This document shows positions 1-7,051 of a DNA stretch of 7,265 nucleotides, piece by piece. Source of the DNA: Afipia sp. (GTDB lineage: Bacteria; Pseudomonadota; Alphaproteobacteria; Rhizobiales; Xanthobacteraceae). The notes beneath the pieces are model-generated. The model did no database searches. It was not told the DNA's origin and saw only the letters and a list, made by a program, of their open reading frames with translations. Position 1 is the first letter of the stretch, and each line of letters starts with the position of its first letter. The DNA is taken from the NCBI GenBank assembly GCA_026400415.1, contig JAPLPA010000275.1:1-7265 (forward strand), read 5' to 3'. A program made the translations under genes and the position numbers.

Positions 1-725
1 ATCTGATCCTTCTTCGGCATCCAGCCAGCAGGCAACACCTTCTCGATGTACGGCATCACGAGTTCTTTGATGTCGTCGGATTCGAGAACCTTCTTGCCGT
101 CCTTCTCTTTATGTTGTGTGGAGACGACAACGGCAGTGCACTTCACCGGCTTGCCATTCTCGTATTGCAGCGTGAACTGGCTCTTGGCATCCGGCTCGAA
201 CAGCTTCTGTTTGCCGGAGTGACGATCTGTCGCCATCAGCTTCAGCACGTTGTGCGAATACTGCAGCGGTGCCGGCATCAGTTCAGGCGTCTCGTTGGTG
301 GCGTAACCGAACATGATGCCCTGATCGCCAGCACCCTCGTCCTTGTTGCCGGCCGCTTCGACGCCCTGCGCGATGTCGGCAGACTGACCGTGCAGATGAA
401 CCTGAACCTTTGCGGTCTTCCAATGAAAGCCCTTCTGCGCGTACCCGATGTCTTTGACGGCCTTGCGTGCGAGTTTCTCCGCGAGCGCCTTGTTGACCTT
501 TCCGGTCTTGCTCATGATTTCGTTCGGGCCCGCGGCCTGCTTCGACATGCGCACTTCACCGGCGAGCACAATCAGGTTCGTGGTGACGAGCGTTTCGCAC
601 GCGACCTTCGCCATCGGATCAGCCTTGAAAAACTGATCGACGATTTCGTCCGAGATGCGGTCGCAGACCTTGTCCGGATGACCTTCAGAAACCGATTCAC
701 TCGTGAAGATATAAGGCGCGCGCAT
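1..725 (-). CDS. metK: S-adenosylmethionine synthetase (methionine adenosyltransferase), 3' end cut by window edge
   Basis: MetK condenses ATP and L-methionine into S-adenosylmethionine in the cytoplasm, releasing phosphate and pyrophosphate. The 241 visible residues begin MRAPYIFTSESVSEGHPDK and continue with VCDRISDEIVDQFF, the ATP/methionine-binding opening of the family. The signature GAGDQGIMFGYATNE follows at about residues 127-141, and TDRHSGKQ lies near 164-171. Family members are usually about 385-400 residues, so roughly 150 residues lie beyond base 1. I chose the ATG at 725-723 because it gives the family's exact N-terminus and has a GAAGGA ribosome site nine bases upstream. The gene lies 56 bases downstream of the methyltransferase on the same strand and may be co-transcribed with it. 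No frameshift or stop interrupts the visible part. Identification is from recognised motifs and is very secure. Confidence 0.97.
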   Translation of the reverse strand, partial: MRAPYIFTSESVSEGHPDKVCDRISDEIVDQFFKADPMAKVACETLVTTNLIVLAGEVRMSKQAAGPNEIMSKTGKVNKALAEKLARKAVKDIGYAQKGFHWKTAKVQVHLHGQSADIAQGVEAAGNKDEGAGDQGIMFGYATNETPELMPAPLQYSHNVLKLMATDRHSGKQKLFEPDAKSQFTLQYENGKPVKCTAVVVSTQHKEKDGKKVLESDDIKELVMPYIEKVLPAGWMPKKDQ

Positions 726-734
726 CAAACCAAT

Positions 735-740
735 TCCTTC
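735..740 (-). promoter_or_regulatory. Ribosome binding site of metK
   Basis: Read on the minus strand the bases are GAAGGA, with nine bases to the metK ATG (725-723). This supports the MRAPYIF start. It lies in the 56-base gap after the methyltransferase stop codon. Confidence 0.6.
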
Positions 741-751
741 GTTCCAGTAGT

Positions 752-773
752 CGGCTGTTTCTTGAAATCGCCG
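752..773 (-). other. Short imperfect hairpin in the methyltransferase-metK gap
   Basis: On the minus strand CGGC (773-770) can pair with GCCG (755-752). Inside them TTT and AAA can pair around CAAG, leaving a small internal loop. The stem is weak, is not followed by a T-run, and so does not look like an intrinsic terminator. I could not match it to a SAM-II, SAM/SAH or other SAM-sensing riboswitch consensus that I know. It may be chance. Confidence 0.2.
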
Positions 774-781
774 GGATGACG

Positions 782-2125
782 TCAATCGCGGCGGCGCGAT
801 ATGACATAAGATTCGTCGTAAAACCAAAGCCCGTTATGCTTGCGCAAAACGTCGCCGGTGGCGTCGAGATACCGGCCGCTCTGGGTCACTTCCGTGAGCC
901 GGTCGTCTTCGACCTGTGCGACATACACTGCCGCGTTCCATGCTGCAAAGGCCGTAGAGGATCCAATGGCCCCCATGACCTCGTTTGGTAAAGCTTCCAT
1001 GTCGTATCGGAAGATCGAGCGATTATCCGCATAGGCATTGAAGTTGAGGTCGCGCCCGGCCGACCCAAGCTCGTATTTCACGGCACGAAGTAGCTCATGG
1101 CGGCTCACGGAGAAAGGGTTTTCTCCCGGCCAAACGGCCTGAATGATCTCCATTCCGGGGTCGTGGCCATAGGAGTGAATCCCGATCAGACGCCCTCCGG
1201 CCCGTAATGCCCGCGCCAGCGGTGCGATGATCCGCTTGGCCCTGAAATTCAACGAGGATTTGGCCCGGTACGGCTGCGAAGCGATGACGAGGTCGAAATT
1301 GGCCTCGACCCGCCCCGCCCGGGGAATCATCGAATCCAGCAGGAATCGATGGTCTTCCCGGTAGATCACCAGCGCGATGGGGCGCTCGTAGACCGGCATG
1401 CCCGACCGGGGGCTGACGCTGGCGCGCCAGTTTTCTTCTAAAAATCCATTCAAATCAGCAATTTGCGCCTCGAACGCGCCAGATGAATCGCCCTGAAGCG
1501 CGACTTCTTTCCAGATCATCCCGGCGGCGGCTGTAGGGGATTTAGGCGCCAGCCAGGGGGCTTCAGCGTAGTTCATATTGGTCAGGACAAAGACCGTGGC
1601 CGGATGCTCGAACAGCCGGTCCGGCACCTTGTCCAGTGTCAGGCGGACGTCCTCGAGGCTGATTTCCTTGCCCGCCACATAGAACGGCATGTGCGGAAAG
1701 CGGCTGTGCATCGACCGCATCACGCGGGCCAACACGGTTCCATCGCCGACGCCGGCATCGAAAACGCGTAACGCCGGAGGGCGCGGATGGATGCTGGACA
1801 GCTCCAGAACGACCCGCTCCGCGATCACCCGTTTTTCCGAACAGGTGTGGACAAACAGCAGATATTTCTGCCGATTTTCGAAGAACCTGAAATTCCCGCC
1901 GGGGTCGCGTCGCTCGATCGGCGCTTCCGGCAGCCTGACCGCAGGCACGCCGTCCCCAAGAAAGGCTCTAATCCGCTCAAGCGTATCCACCCGGATATGC
2001 TTGCCCTCGCGCAGCCGGTGCACAAGCTTGCCGTCGTTGACCGCGCGCCGCCCAAAGGTCGATTCGGCCATGCCCGCCTCGCGGCAGAACGCGGAAATCT
2101 GGGCCAATAGCGCGTCGTTTGTCAT
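782..2125 (-). CDS. Class I SAM-dependent methyltransferase-like protein with a helical N-terminal module
   Basis: A 447-residue protein, probably cytoplasmic, predicted to transfer a methyl group from S-adenosylmethionine to an unknown acceptor. Residues 1-57 form a small helical, HTH-like module containing GMAESTFGRRAVNDGK, a pattern I associate with short alphaproteobacterial proteins of unknown role. The Rossmann part begins near residue 118, with motif I VFDAGVGDGT at 121-130 and a candidate ribose-binding acidic residue in AGKEIS (151-156). FDLVIASQPYR at 277-287 sits in the motif IV position. It lacks the D/NPPY of N6-adenine and many amine methylases, which makes DNA adenine methylation unlikely. 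About 60-90 residues (roughly 188-275) appear inserted between motifs III and IV. The ATG at 2125 is preferred because the frame extended to 2275 would overlap the divergent AhpD-like gene; no clear Shine-Dalgarno precedes it. The methyltransferase fold is fairly secure, the substrate is not. Confidence 0.72.
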   Translation of the reverse strand: MTNDALLAQISAFCREAGMAESTFGRRAVNDGKLVHRLREGKHIRVDTLERIRAFLGDGVPAVRLPEAPIERRDPGGNFRFFENRQKYLLFVHTCSEKRVIAERVVLELSSIHPRPPALRVFDAGVGDGTVLARVMRSMHSRFPHMPFYVAGKEISLEDVRLTLDKVPDRLFEHPATVFVLTNMNYAEAPWLAPKSPTAAAGMIWKEVALQGDSSGAFEAQIADLNGFLEENWRASVSPRSGMPVYERPIALVIYREDHRFLLDSMIPRAGRVEANFDLVIASQPYRAKSSLNFRAKRIIAPLARALRAGGRLIGIHSYGHDPGMEIIQAVWPGENPFSVSRHELLRAVKYELGSAGRDLNFNAYADNRSIFRYDMEALPNEVMGAIGSSTAFAAWNAAVYVAQVEDDRLTEVTQSGRYLDATGDVLRKHNGLWFYDESYVISRRRD

Positions 2126-2145
2126 GAGGCGGAAATCTGACCGAC

Positions 2146-2156
2146 TTGGAATCCAA
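2146..2156. repeat. Short inverted repeat TTGGA-A-TCCAA
   Basis: Two five-base arms, TTGGA and TCCAA, surround one central base. It lies 21 bases upstream of the methyltransferase start codon and about 95 bases upstream of the AhpD-like start. The placement would suit a regulator site acting on either gene, but a five-base arm is short enough to occur by chance. Confidence 0.25.
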
Positions 2157-2239
2157 TGGCGGCAATGTGTCTCCCGCTGTAGCACCGCCTGCCCACCGAT
2201 GGTATCCCGCGCCACGCGCCCATCACCGCTGCCCACATC

Positions 2240-2243
2240 GGAG
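2240..2243 (+). promoter_or_regulatory. Ribosome binding site of the AhpD-like gene
   Basis: GGAG lies seven bases before the ATG at 2251. It favours this start over the in-frame ATG at 2146, which would add 35 residues of low-complexity sequence unlike the family. Confidence 0.6.
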
Positions 2244-2250
2244 ACACGCC

Positions 2251-2694
2251 ATGACCGAGCGATTGCACGCCCCATTCAAGTTCGCGCCCGACGCCTACAA
2301 GGCCATCATGGCGATTGAGACCGCGGTGAAAGCCAGCGGGCTTGAAATGAGTTTGATCGAACTCGTGAAGATGCGGTCGTCGCAGATCAACCACTGCGCA
2401 TTTTGCATCCACATGCATTCGACCGATGCGCGCAAGGAAGGCGAAACCGAAATGCGCCTCTACATGCTGGACGCATGGCGCGAGTCTTCGCTCTATACGC
2501 CGCGCGAACGTGCCGCGCTGGCGTGGACTGAAGCGCTGACGCTGGTTGCCGAGACGGGAGCGCCGGATGCGGACTACGATTTGGCGCGCAAGGAATTCAA
2601 CGACACCGAATTGGTAAATCTCACCTTCCTGATCGGGACGATCAATGCGTGGAACAGATTGGCAATCGGCTTTCGCCTCGCTCATCCGAAGTGA
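2251..2694 (+). CDS. AhpD/carboxymuconolactone decarboxylase-family protein (probable alkylhydroperoxidase-type)
   Basis: A 147-residue cytoplasmic protein of the AhpD-like all-helical fold. The core motif is HCAFCIHMH at about residues 48-56, giving the redox pair Cys49/Cys52 and His56, with Glu37 in SLIELVKMR upstream. This is the Glu, CxxC and His arrangement used for proton relay in AhpD peroxidases. The C-terminal INAWNRLAIGFR (131-142) is also typical. By family, it would reduce organic peroxides or act in a related thiol redox step, with an unknown electron donor; no AhpC or other partner lies next to it. Length fits the single-domain members (about 140-180 residues). The start is set by GGAG seven bases upstream. 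The gene diverges from the methyltransferase and is followed after 89 bases by the caspase gene on the same strand, so co-transcription is possible but unproven. Confidence 0.88.
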   Translation: MTERLHAPFKFAPDAYKAIMAIETAVKASGLEMSLIELVKMRSSQINHCAFCIHMHSTDARKEGETEMRLYMLDAWRESSLYTPRERAALAWTEALTLVAETGAPDADYDLARKEFNDTELVNLTFLIGTINAWNRLAIGFRLAHPK

Positions 2695-2770
2695 GCAAAG
2701 CCGGCGAAAATTTTGAACCTCAACGCATGTAAGGCGCGACCAATTCGGGCTAGATTGAGATTTATTTCAC

Positions 2771-2774
2771 GGGG
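2771..2774 (+). promoter_or_regulatory. Ribosome binding site deciding the start of the TPR-caspase gene
   Basis: GGGG ends nine bases before the ATG at 2784. A TTG in the same frame at 2775 would touch this site directly, so the ATG is the better start and also gives a cleaner signal peptide. I see no good promoter and no intrinsic terminator in 2695-2770. Confidence 0.5.
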
Positions 2775-2783
2775 TTGATTTTG

Positions 2784-4436
2784 ATGCGCCGCCTGATTTC
2801 GACGATTGCTTTGTTCGCCGCTGTTATTTTGGCCGCGCCCGCCCTTGCGCAATTCAACGCGCAACTCGGCCCGCTTTGCACGTCCGAAGGCACGCCAGCC
2901 GATCAGCAGATTTCGGCGTGCAACAAGATCATCGCGCTGAAGGTTTTTACCGGCGAAAAACTCGCGACGGTCTATTTCTGGCGCGCGGTCGGATGGAACA
3001 AGAAGGGCGACTACAATAACGTCATCGCCGACACGACGCTGGCGCTGCAGTTGACTCCGAAGTCAGTCGAGCTGCTGAACATGCGCGGCTCCGCGTATTA
3101 CGACAAAGGCGAATACGATATCGCGATAGCGGATTTCACTGACGCGCTGCGCATCGGCCCGCCCAGCGGCACCATCTACCACAATCGCGGCAACGCCTAT
3201 CGCGGTAAGAGCGATTATCCGAAGGCGCTTGCGGATTTTACTCAAGCTATCGAGCTCGGTCCCAAGAGTGCGTACTCGTATCAGAATCGCGGCGGCGTGA
3301 AGCAAGCGCTCGGCGATCTTGACGGTGCGATGACCGACCTCAACGAGGCGATCCGCATGTCGCCGCAGCTTGCATCCGTGCATACAAATCGCGCGGTGAT
3401 CTGGCGCGCCAAAGGCGACATCGACAAAGCGATCGCCGATTGCACCGACGCCAACGCGCTTGCCAAGGGTGGCGGCCCGGTGAACCCGATGACGCCGCCG
3501 GGCAGCGTTCTTATCAGCGCGTACATCCAGCGCGGTCTCGCGTTTGAGGCGAAGGGTGAATTCGACAAGGCGAAAGCAGATTACAATTCGACGCTCGAAG
3601 GCACGGCCGTCGATAATGTCAGCAAGGCCAATCAGGCGACGGCGAAAGTGCGCCTCGCATTGTTGTCGGATTCGCCTGCTTCAGTGCCGGTGAAGAAAAC
3701 CGACGGCGGAGGACGGCGTGTCGCGCTGGTGATCGGCAACGGCGCTTACGCCAATTTCCCCGCGCTGCCCAATCCTCCCAACGATGCGCGCGCCATCGCC
3801 AAAAGCCTGCGCGACCTCGGTTATGAAGTGACCGAAGGCATCGATCTCAAGCGCGACGCGATGCAAACGATGACGCGCGAGTTCATGCGCAACGCCGCGC
3901 AGGCAAAAACGCTTGTTCTGTATTACGCCGGTCATGGCGTGCAAGTCGCCGGACGCAATTATCTGGTGCCGATAGACGTGAAGCCCGATGCAGGCGCAGC
4001 CATCGTCGACAGCATGACCGACATGGACAGGATTCTTGCCGGACTCGACGACCAGGTGCGTACCAACATTCTGATTTTCGACGCCTGCCGCAACGATCCG
4101 TTCGCACAACAGACCGCATCTACCGCAGCGGCTCGTTCACTTGAGGTCAAGACTCGCTCAGGTCTCGCGCAGCCGACGGCGCCGACGGCCGGCTCGACGC
4201 TCGGGGCCGGAACGCTGATCGCGTTCGCGACCGCGCCGGGACAAGTCGCACTCGATGGCGAAGGCGCGAACTCCCCGTTCTCCGCGGCACTGTCGCGCCA
4301 CATTGGGACGCCGGGACTTGAAGTGCAACAAATGTTGACTCGCGTGCGCGCCGAAGTCGTTGCCGGCACCAAAAACAAGCAAGTGCCGTGGTCGAATTCG
4401 TCGCTGCTCGGCGAGGTTTATCTCGCGGCGAAGTAG
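2784..4436 (+). CDS. Exported TPR-repeat protein with C-terminal caspase-like (peptidase C14) domain
   Basis: A 550-residue protein. Residues 1-22 are a Sec signal peptide: MRRL, a hydrophobic core, then the cleavage box APALA before QF, so it is probably periplasmic or secreted. Residues 60 to about 280 hold six TPR units with the usual pattern, such as RGSAYYDKGEYDIAIADFTDAL and RGNAYRGKSDYPKALADF; these normally bind partner proteins or peptides. From about 311 comes a caspase-fold p20 domain beginning RRVALVIGNGAY. The catalytic His384 is in YYAGHG and the catalytic Cys435 in FDACRNDPF, so both dyad residues are intact. DGEGANSPFSAAL (about 491-503) is the usual downstream substrate-pocket segment. 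By family it would be a cysteine endopeptidase cutting after basic or acidic residues; its target is unknown. A threonine/alanine/proline-rich loop (464-475) may be a processing or flexible linker. The gene ends one base from the stop codon of the converging MetE-like gene. Confidence 0.92.
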   Translation: MRRLISTIALFAAVILAAPALAQFNAQLGPLCTSEGTPADQQISACNKIIALKVFTGEKLATVYFWRAVGWNKKGDYNNVIADTTLALQLTPKSVELLNMRGSAYYDKGEYDIAIADFTDALRIGPPSGTIYHNRGNAYRGKSDYPKALADFTQAIELGPKSAYSYQNRGGVKQALGDLDGAMTDLNEAIRMSPQLASVHTNRAVIWRAKGDIDKAIADCTDANALAKGGGPVNPMTPPGSVLISAYIQRGLAFEAKGEFDKAKADYNSTLEGTAVDNVSKANQATAKVRLALLSDSPASVPVKKTDGGGRRVALVIGNGAYANFPALPNPPNDARAIAKSLRDLGYEVTEGIDLKRDAMQTMTREFMRNAAQAKTLVLYYAGHGVQVAGRNYLVPIDVKPDAGAAIVDSMTDMDRILAGLDDQVRTNILIFDACRNDPFAQQTASTAAARSLEVKTRSGLAQPTAPTAGSTLGAGTLIAFATAPGQVALDGEGANSPFSAALSRHIGTPGLEVQQMLTRVRAEVVAGTKNKQVPWSNSSLLGEVYLAAK

Positions 4437-4437
4437 T

Positions 4438-5553
4438 TCACTTCCCCCACACTTCTTTCGATACATCGACACCCAGCTTCAGCTTCGCCCATTGCTCGTC
4501 CTCGGTCAGCACATTGCCTTCCTCGGTCGAGGCGAAGCCGCATTGCGGCGACAATGCCAACTGATCCAGATCGGCGAATTTCGCCGCCTCTGCGATGCGC
4601 TGCTTGAGCATGTCCCTGCTCTCAAGCGCGCCCGACTTCGACGTGATGAGTCCCAAAACGACGACCTTGCCGCCCTTTGGTAAAAACCGCAGCGGCTCGA
4701 AACCGCCTGCACGTTCGGAATCGTATTCGAGAAAATAGCCGTCGTAATTCACCTTCGACAGCAACGTCTCGGCAACCGGCTCGTAACCGCCCGATGAGAC
4801 CCAGGTCGAGCGAAAATTACCGCGGCAGACATGCGTGGTGACCGCCATATCTGCAGGCCGTTCGGCAATCGCGTAGTTGATGACGCGCGCGTAGATCTCC
4901 TTCGTCTCGTCAGGATCATCGCCGCGCCCGCGCATTTTTTCGCGCTGATCTTCCGAGCAGAGATACGCCCAGATCGTATCGTCGAACTGCAGATAGCGGC
5001 AGCCCGCGTCGTAAAACGCCTTCACCGCCTTCCGATAGGTCTTTCCAAGATCGACGAAAAAATCGTCCATCGACGGATACGCGTCCTTCGAGATTGCGTG
5101 ACGGCCGCCGCGATAATGCAGCACAGAAGGAGAAGGGATCGTCATCTTCGGCACGATATGTGCGAGATCGGCGTGCTTATTCAAAAACGCGAAATCCGCC
5201 AGCATCGGATGGCTGGCCGGAAAATCAATCTTGCCGGTGACGCGGATATTCTCGCCGCGCGTGACGATGCCTTTGAACTCGATGCCTTCGGTCTTGTAGA
5301 TCTCACATCCATCAAGTTGTTTCAGAAAATCGAAATGCCACCATGAGCGGCGAAACTCTCCATCGGTTGCGGACTGCAGGCCGAGCTGCTTCTGCTTGTG
5401 AATGACTTTCTCGATTTCCAGGTCTTCGATCCGGCGCAGCTCTTTTTCGTTGATCGCCTTGATGGCAAATTTTTTGCGCGCGTCAGCGATCCGCGCCGGA
5501 CGCAGAAGGCTACCGACCATATCGGCGCGGAATGGCGGCTTTGAACGTTGCAT
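4438..5553 (-). CDS. MetE C-terminal-domain-like methionine synthase family protein (vitamin B12-independent, YxjG/YxjH type)
   Basis: A 371-residue cytoplasmic TIM-barrel protein matching the catalytic C-terminal half of cobalamin-independent methionine synthase, without the N-terminal half (full MetE is about 750 residues). The zinc ligands expected from MetE are all present: His241 and Cys243 in THVCRGN, Glu276 in FLEYDSE, and Cys338 in SPQCGF. LQFDD (188-192) matches the acidic homocysteine-contact strand, and TDGEFRRSWW (63-72) is typical of the YxjG/YxjH branch. It therefore probably binds a zinc-thiolate and transfers a methyl group, but the methyl donor in this branch is not settled. 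It starts 30 bases after the LivF-type gene on the same strand, which suggests one operon with the importer. No strong Shine-Dalgarno precedes the ATG; coupling to the upstream gene may help. Family call is secure, the precise reaction is not. Confidence 0.88.
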   Translation of the reverse strand: MQRSKPPFRADMVGSLLRPARIADARKKFAIKAINEKELRRIEDLEIEKVIHKQKQLGLQSATDGEFRRSWWHFDFLKQLDGCEIYKTEGIEFKGIVTRGENIRVTGKIDFPASHPMLADFAFLNKHADLAHIVPKMTIPSPSVLHYRGGRHAISKDAYPSMDDFFVDLGKTYRKAVKAFYDAGCRYLQFDDTIWAYLCSEDQREKMRGRGDDPDETKEIYARVINYAIAERPADMAVTTHVCRGNFRSTWVSSGGYEPVAETLLSKVNYDGYFLEYDSERAGGFEPLRFLPKGGKVVVLGLITSKSGALESRDMLKQRIAEAAKFADLDQLALSPQCGFASTEEGNVLTEDEQWAKLKLGVDVSKEVWGK

Positions 5554-5583
5554 TGTCTGGTCCGAAATCGCGGTTGTTTTGAC

Positions 5584-6306
5584 TTAGTGCGTCTTTGCCG
5601 AAGCGCCTGAAACGCCAAGATAGCGCTCAAGCACCCCTGGATCGGATTTCAACGCCGCACTTGCCGCATCATGCACGATTCCGCCGCGTTCCAAAATCAC
5701 AACGCGGTCGGCAAGGCTCAATATCTTTTGGGCATTCTGCTCCACGATAATGGAGCAGATGCCCCCTGCCCGCGTAATGGACCCCAGCGCGCGCAGCAAT
5801 TCCTCGACGATAATCGGTGCAAGCCCCTCGGTTGGCTCGTCCAGCAACAAGACCTTGGGATTGAGCGTGAGAGCGCGTCCAATCGCCAGCATCTGCTGCT
5901 CGCCGCCGGAGAGTTCGTTGCCGAAGTTTCTGCGGCGCTCCTTCAGGCGCGGGAACATCGTGTAGATTTTATCGACGCTCCATGGCCCCGGCTGCGCAAC
6001 TGCCGTCATGTTTTCCTCGACGGTGAGCGATTTGAAAATATTACGCTCCTGCGGGACCCAGCCGATCCCGGCGCGCGCACGCTGATCCGGCCGCAGCTTC
6101 GTGATGTCGTGATCGCCGAGCTTGATGTGTCCGCCAAAGCGTCGCGTCACCCCGACGATGGAATTAATCAGAGTGGTTTTTCCCGTGCCGTTGCGCCCAA
6201 GCAGTGCCAGCACCTGACCCTCGGCCAATTCGAGCGACAGGCCCGGAATGACAACGGCCTCACCGTAGCCGGCGCAGAGATTGCCGATGCTGAGAAGATT
6301 ACGCAT
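5584..6306 (-). CDS. livF: Branched-chain amino acid-type ABC transporter ATPase, LivF family
   Basis: A 240-residue cytoplasmic ATPase that would pair with the LivG-type subunit to power a LivHM-type importer (HAAT family, branched-chain amino acids, amides or related small molecules). Walker A is GRNGTGKTT (37-45), the Q-loop glutamine is near 86 in WVPQERNIF, the signature LSGGEQQ is at 132-138, and Walker B KVLLLDEP is at 151-158. EGLAP follows Walker B and VEQNA takes the H-loop position, both typical of LivF. Length is normal. Its ATG at 6306 overlaps the end of the upstream gene by eight bases (ATGCGTAA), and GAGG lies six bases upstream at 6313-6316, so translation is probably coupled. 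The substrate cannot be read from the ATPase. Confidence 0.95.
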   Translation of the reverse strand: MRNLLSIGNLCAGYGEAVVIPGLSLELAEGQVLALLGRNGTGKTTLINSIVGVTRRFGGHIKLGDHDITKLRPDQRARAGIGWVPQERNIFKSLTVEENMTAVAQPGPWSVDKIYTMFPRLKERRRNFGNELSGGEQQMLAIGRALTLNPKVLLLDEPTEGLAPIIVEELLRALGSITRAGGICSIIVEQNAQKILSLADRVVILERGGIVHDAASAALKSDPGVLERYLGVSGASAKTH

Positions 6307-7051
6307 CGGCGGCCTCGCCGAGATAAACCGCTTTCACGCGCGGATCGCGCGCGACTTCTTCCGGCGGTCCTTCCACCAGCATCCCGCCATTGACCATCAC
6401 GGAAATTCTGTCGGCAAACGAGAACACCAGATCCATGTCGTGCTCGATCAGCAAAACAGTGACATCGCGCGGCAGGCTGGCGACCGCTGACAGAATGTCA
6501 TGGCGCTCGCTTTCCGGCACACCGGCTGCAGGCTCGTCGAGCAGCAGGACGCGCGGCTGCGTTGCAATCGCGAGCGCAATTTCAAGCAGGCGCTGTTTTC
6601 CATATGGAAGCGTCGCGGTGCGTTCATTCATCACATCGAGCAGATGAAAACGGGCGAGATGCTCGCCTACGTCGCCGTTGATGTCGGAGTTTGCGCCGAG
6701 CCTGCGCCACCAGTCGCCGCCACGCCCGAAGCGTTGCGATACGGCAAGCGCAATCGTCTGCAGCGGCGTCAAATCAGGATAAAGCTGGTTGATCTGGAAG
6801 GTGCGCGACAGTCCCTTGCCGACGCGCGCGTGAACGGTGGCGTACGTGATGTCCTGGCCGTCAAGCAGGATTTGTCCGGCGTTCGGCGCCAGCACGCCGG
6901 TCAGAAGATTGATGACGGTGGTTTTTCCGGCACCGTTCGGGCCGATCAGCGCGTGGCGCGCGCCGGTTGCGACCTGCAATGAAAGATCGCGCGTCACGGC
7001 CAAGCCGCCAAAGCGCTTTTGAAGATTGATCGTTTCCAGTGCGAAGGTCAT
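6299..7051 (-). CDS. livG: Branched-chain amino acid-type ABC transporter ATPase, LivG family
   Basis: A 250-residue cytoplasmic ATPase, partner of the LivF-type subunit. Walker A is GPNGAGKTT (37-45), the Q-loop is in SRTFQINQL (Gln86), Walker B is RVLLLDEP (167-174), and the H-loop is His204 in IEHDMD. AAGVPESE follows Walker B and a long loop between Q-loop and signature (WWRRLGANSD) is typical of LivG. The signature is LPYGKQR at about 148-154; LivG proteins commonly have L(A/S)YGxQR rather than LSGGQ, so this is within family range. I chose the ATG at 7051 because it overlaps the permease stop as ATGA and has GAGGT seven bases upstream. The longer frame to 7084 would add 11 residues inside the permease gene. 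Confidence 0.95.
   Translation of the reverse strand: MTFALETINLQKRFGGLAVTRDLSLQVATGARHALIGPNGAGKTTVINLLTGVLAPNAGQILLDGQDITYATVHARVGKGLSRTFQINQLYPDLTPLQTIALAVSQRFGRGGDWWRRLGANSDINGDVGEHLARFHLLDVMNERTATLPYGKQRLLEIALAIATQPRVLLLDEPAAGVPESERHDILSAVASLPRDVTVLLIEHDMDLVFSFADRISVMVNGGMLVEGPPEEVARDPRVKAVYLGEAADA

Larger units (their letters stand above)
2126..2250. promoter_or_regulatory. Divergent intergenic region, presumably holding both promoters
   Basis: These 125 bases separate the start codons of the leftward methyltransferase and the rightward AhpD-like gene, so promoters for both directions should lie here or just inside the genes. I found no convincing sigma70 -35/-10 pair with 16-18 base spacing on either strand. 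The only structured element I see is the short inverted repeat at 2146-2156. Confidence 0.45.

Noticed and set aside
111..779. 222-residue plus-strand open frame opposite metK
   Set aside because: It lies fully on the strand opposite a clear MetK, has no recognisable domain, and is explained by high-GC codon bias in the real gene.
726..781. SAM-II or SAM/SAH riboswitch before metK
   Set aside because: The gap has neither the conserved bases nor the pseudoknot arrangement that I know for these classes.
2126..2275. 50-residue N-terminal extension of the methyltransferase
   Set aside because: It would overlap the start of the divergent AhpD-like gene and reads as arginine-rich, low-conservation sequence; the ATG at 2125 fits the family N-terminus better.
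2122..2685. 187-residue minus-strand open frame opposite the AhpD-like gene
   Set aside because: It is antisense to a gene with clear CxxC and family motifs, and shows no domain of its own.
2713..2756. Possible promoter TTGAAC (2713-2718) and TAGATT (2751-2756) before the TPR-caspase gene
   Set aside because: The spacing is 32 bases, far from the 16-18 expected, and no other -35 fits the TAGATT.
5671..6393. 240-residue plus-strand open frame opposite livF
   Set aside because: It mirrors a LivF gene with complete Walker A, signature and Walker B motifs; its own sequence is arginine/histidine-rich with no recognisable family.
6570..6605. Degenerate ABC signature in LivG (LPYGKQR) as a sign of an inactive ATPase
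   Set aside because: LivG proteins normally carry a YGxQR variant here, and all other nucleotide-binding motifs are intact.
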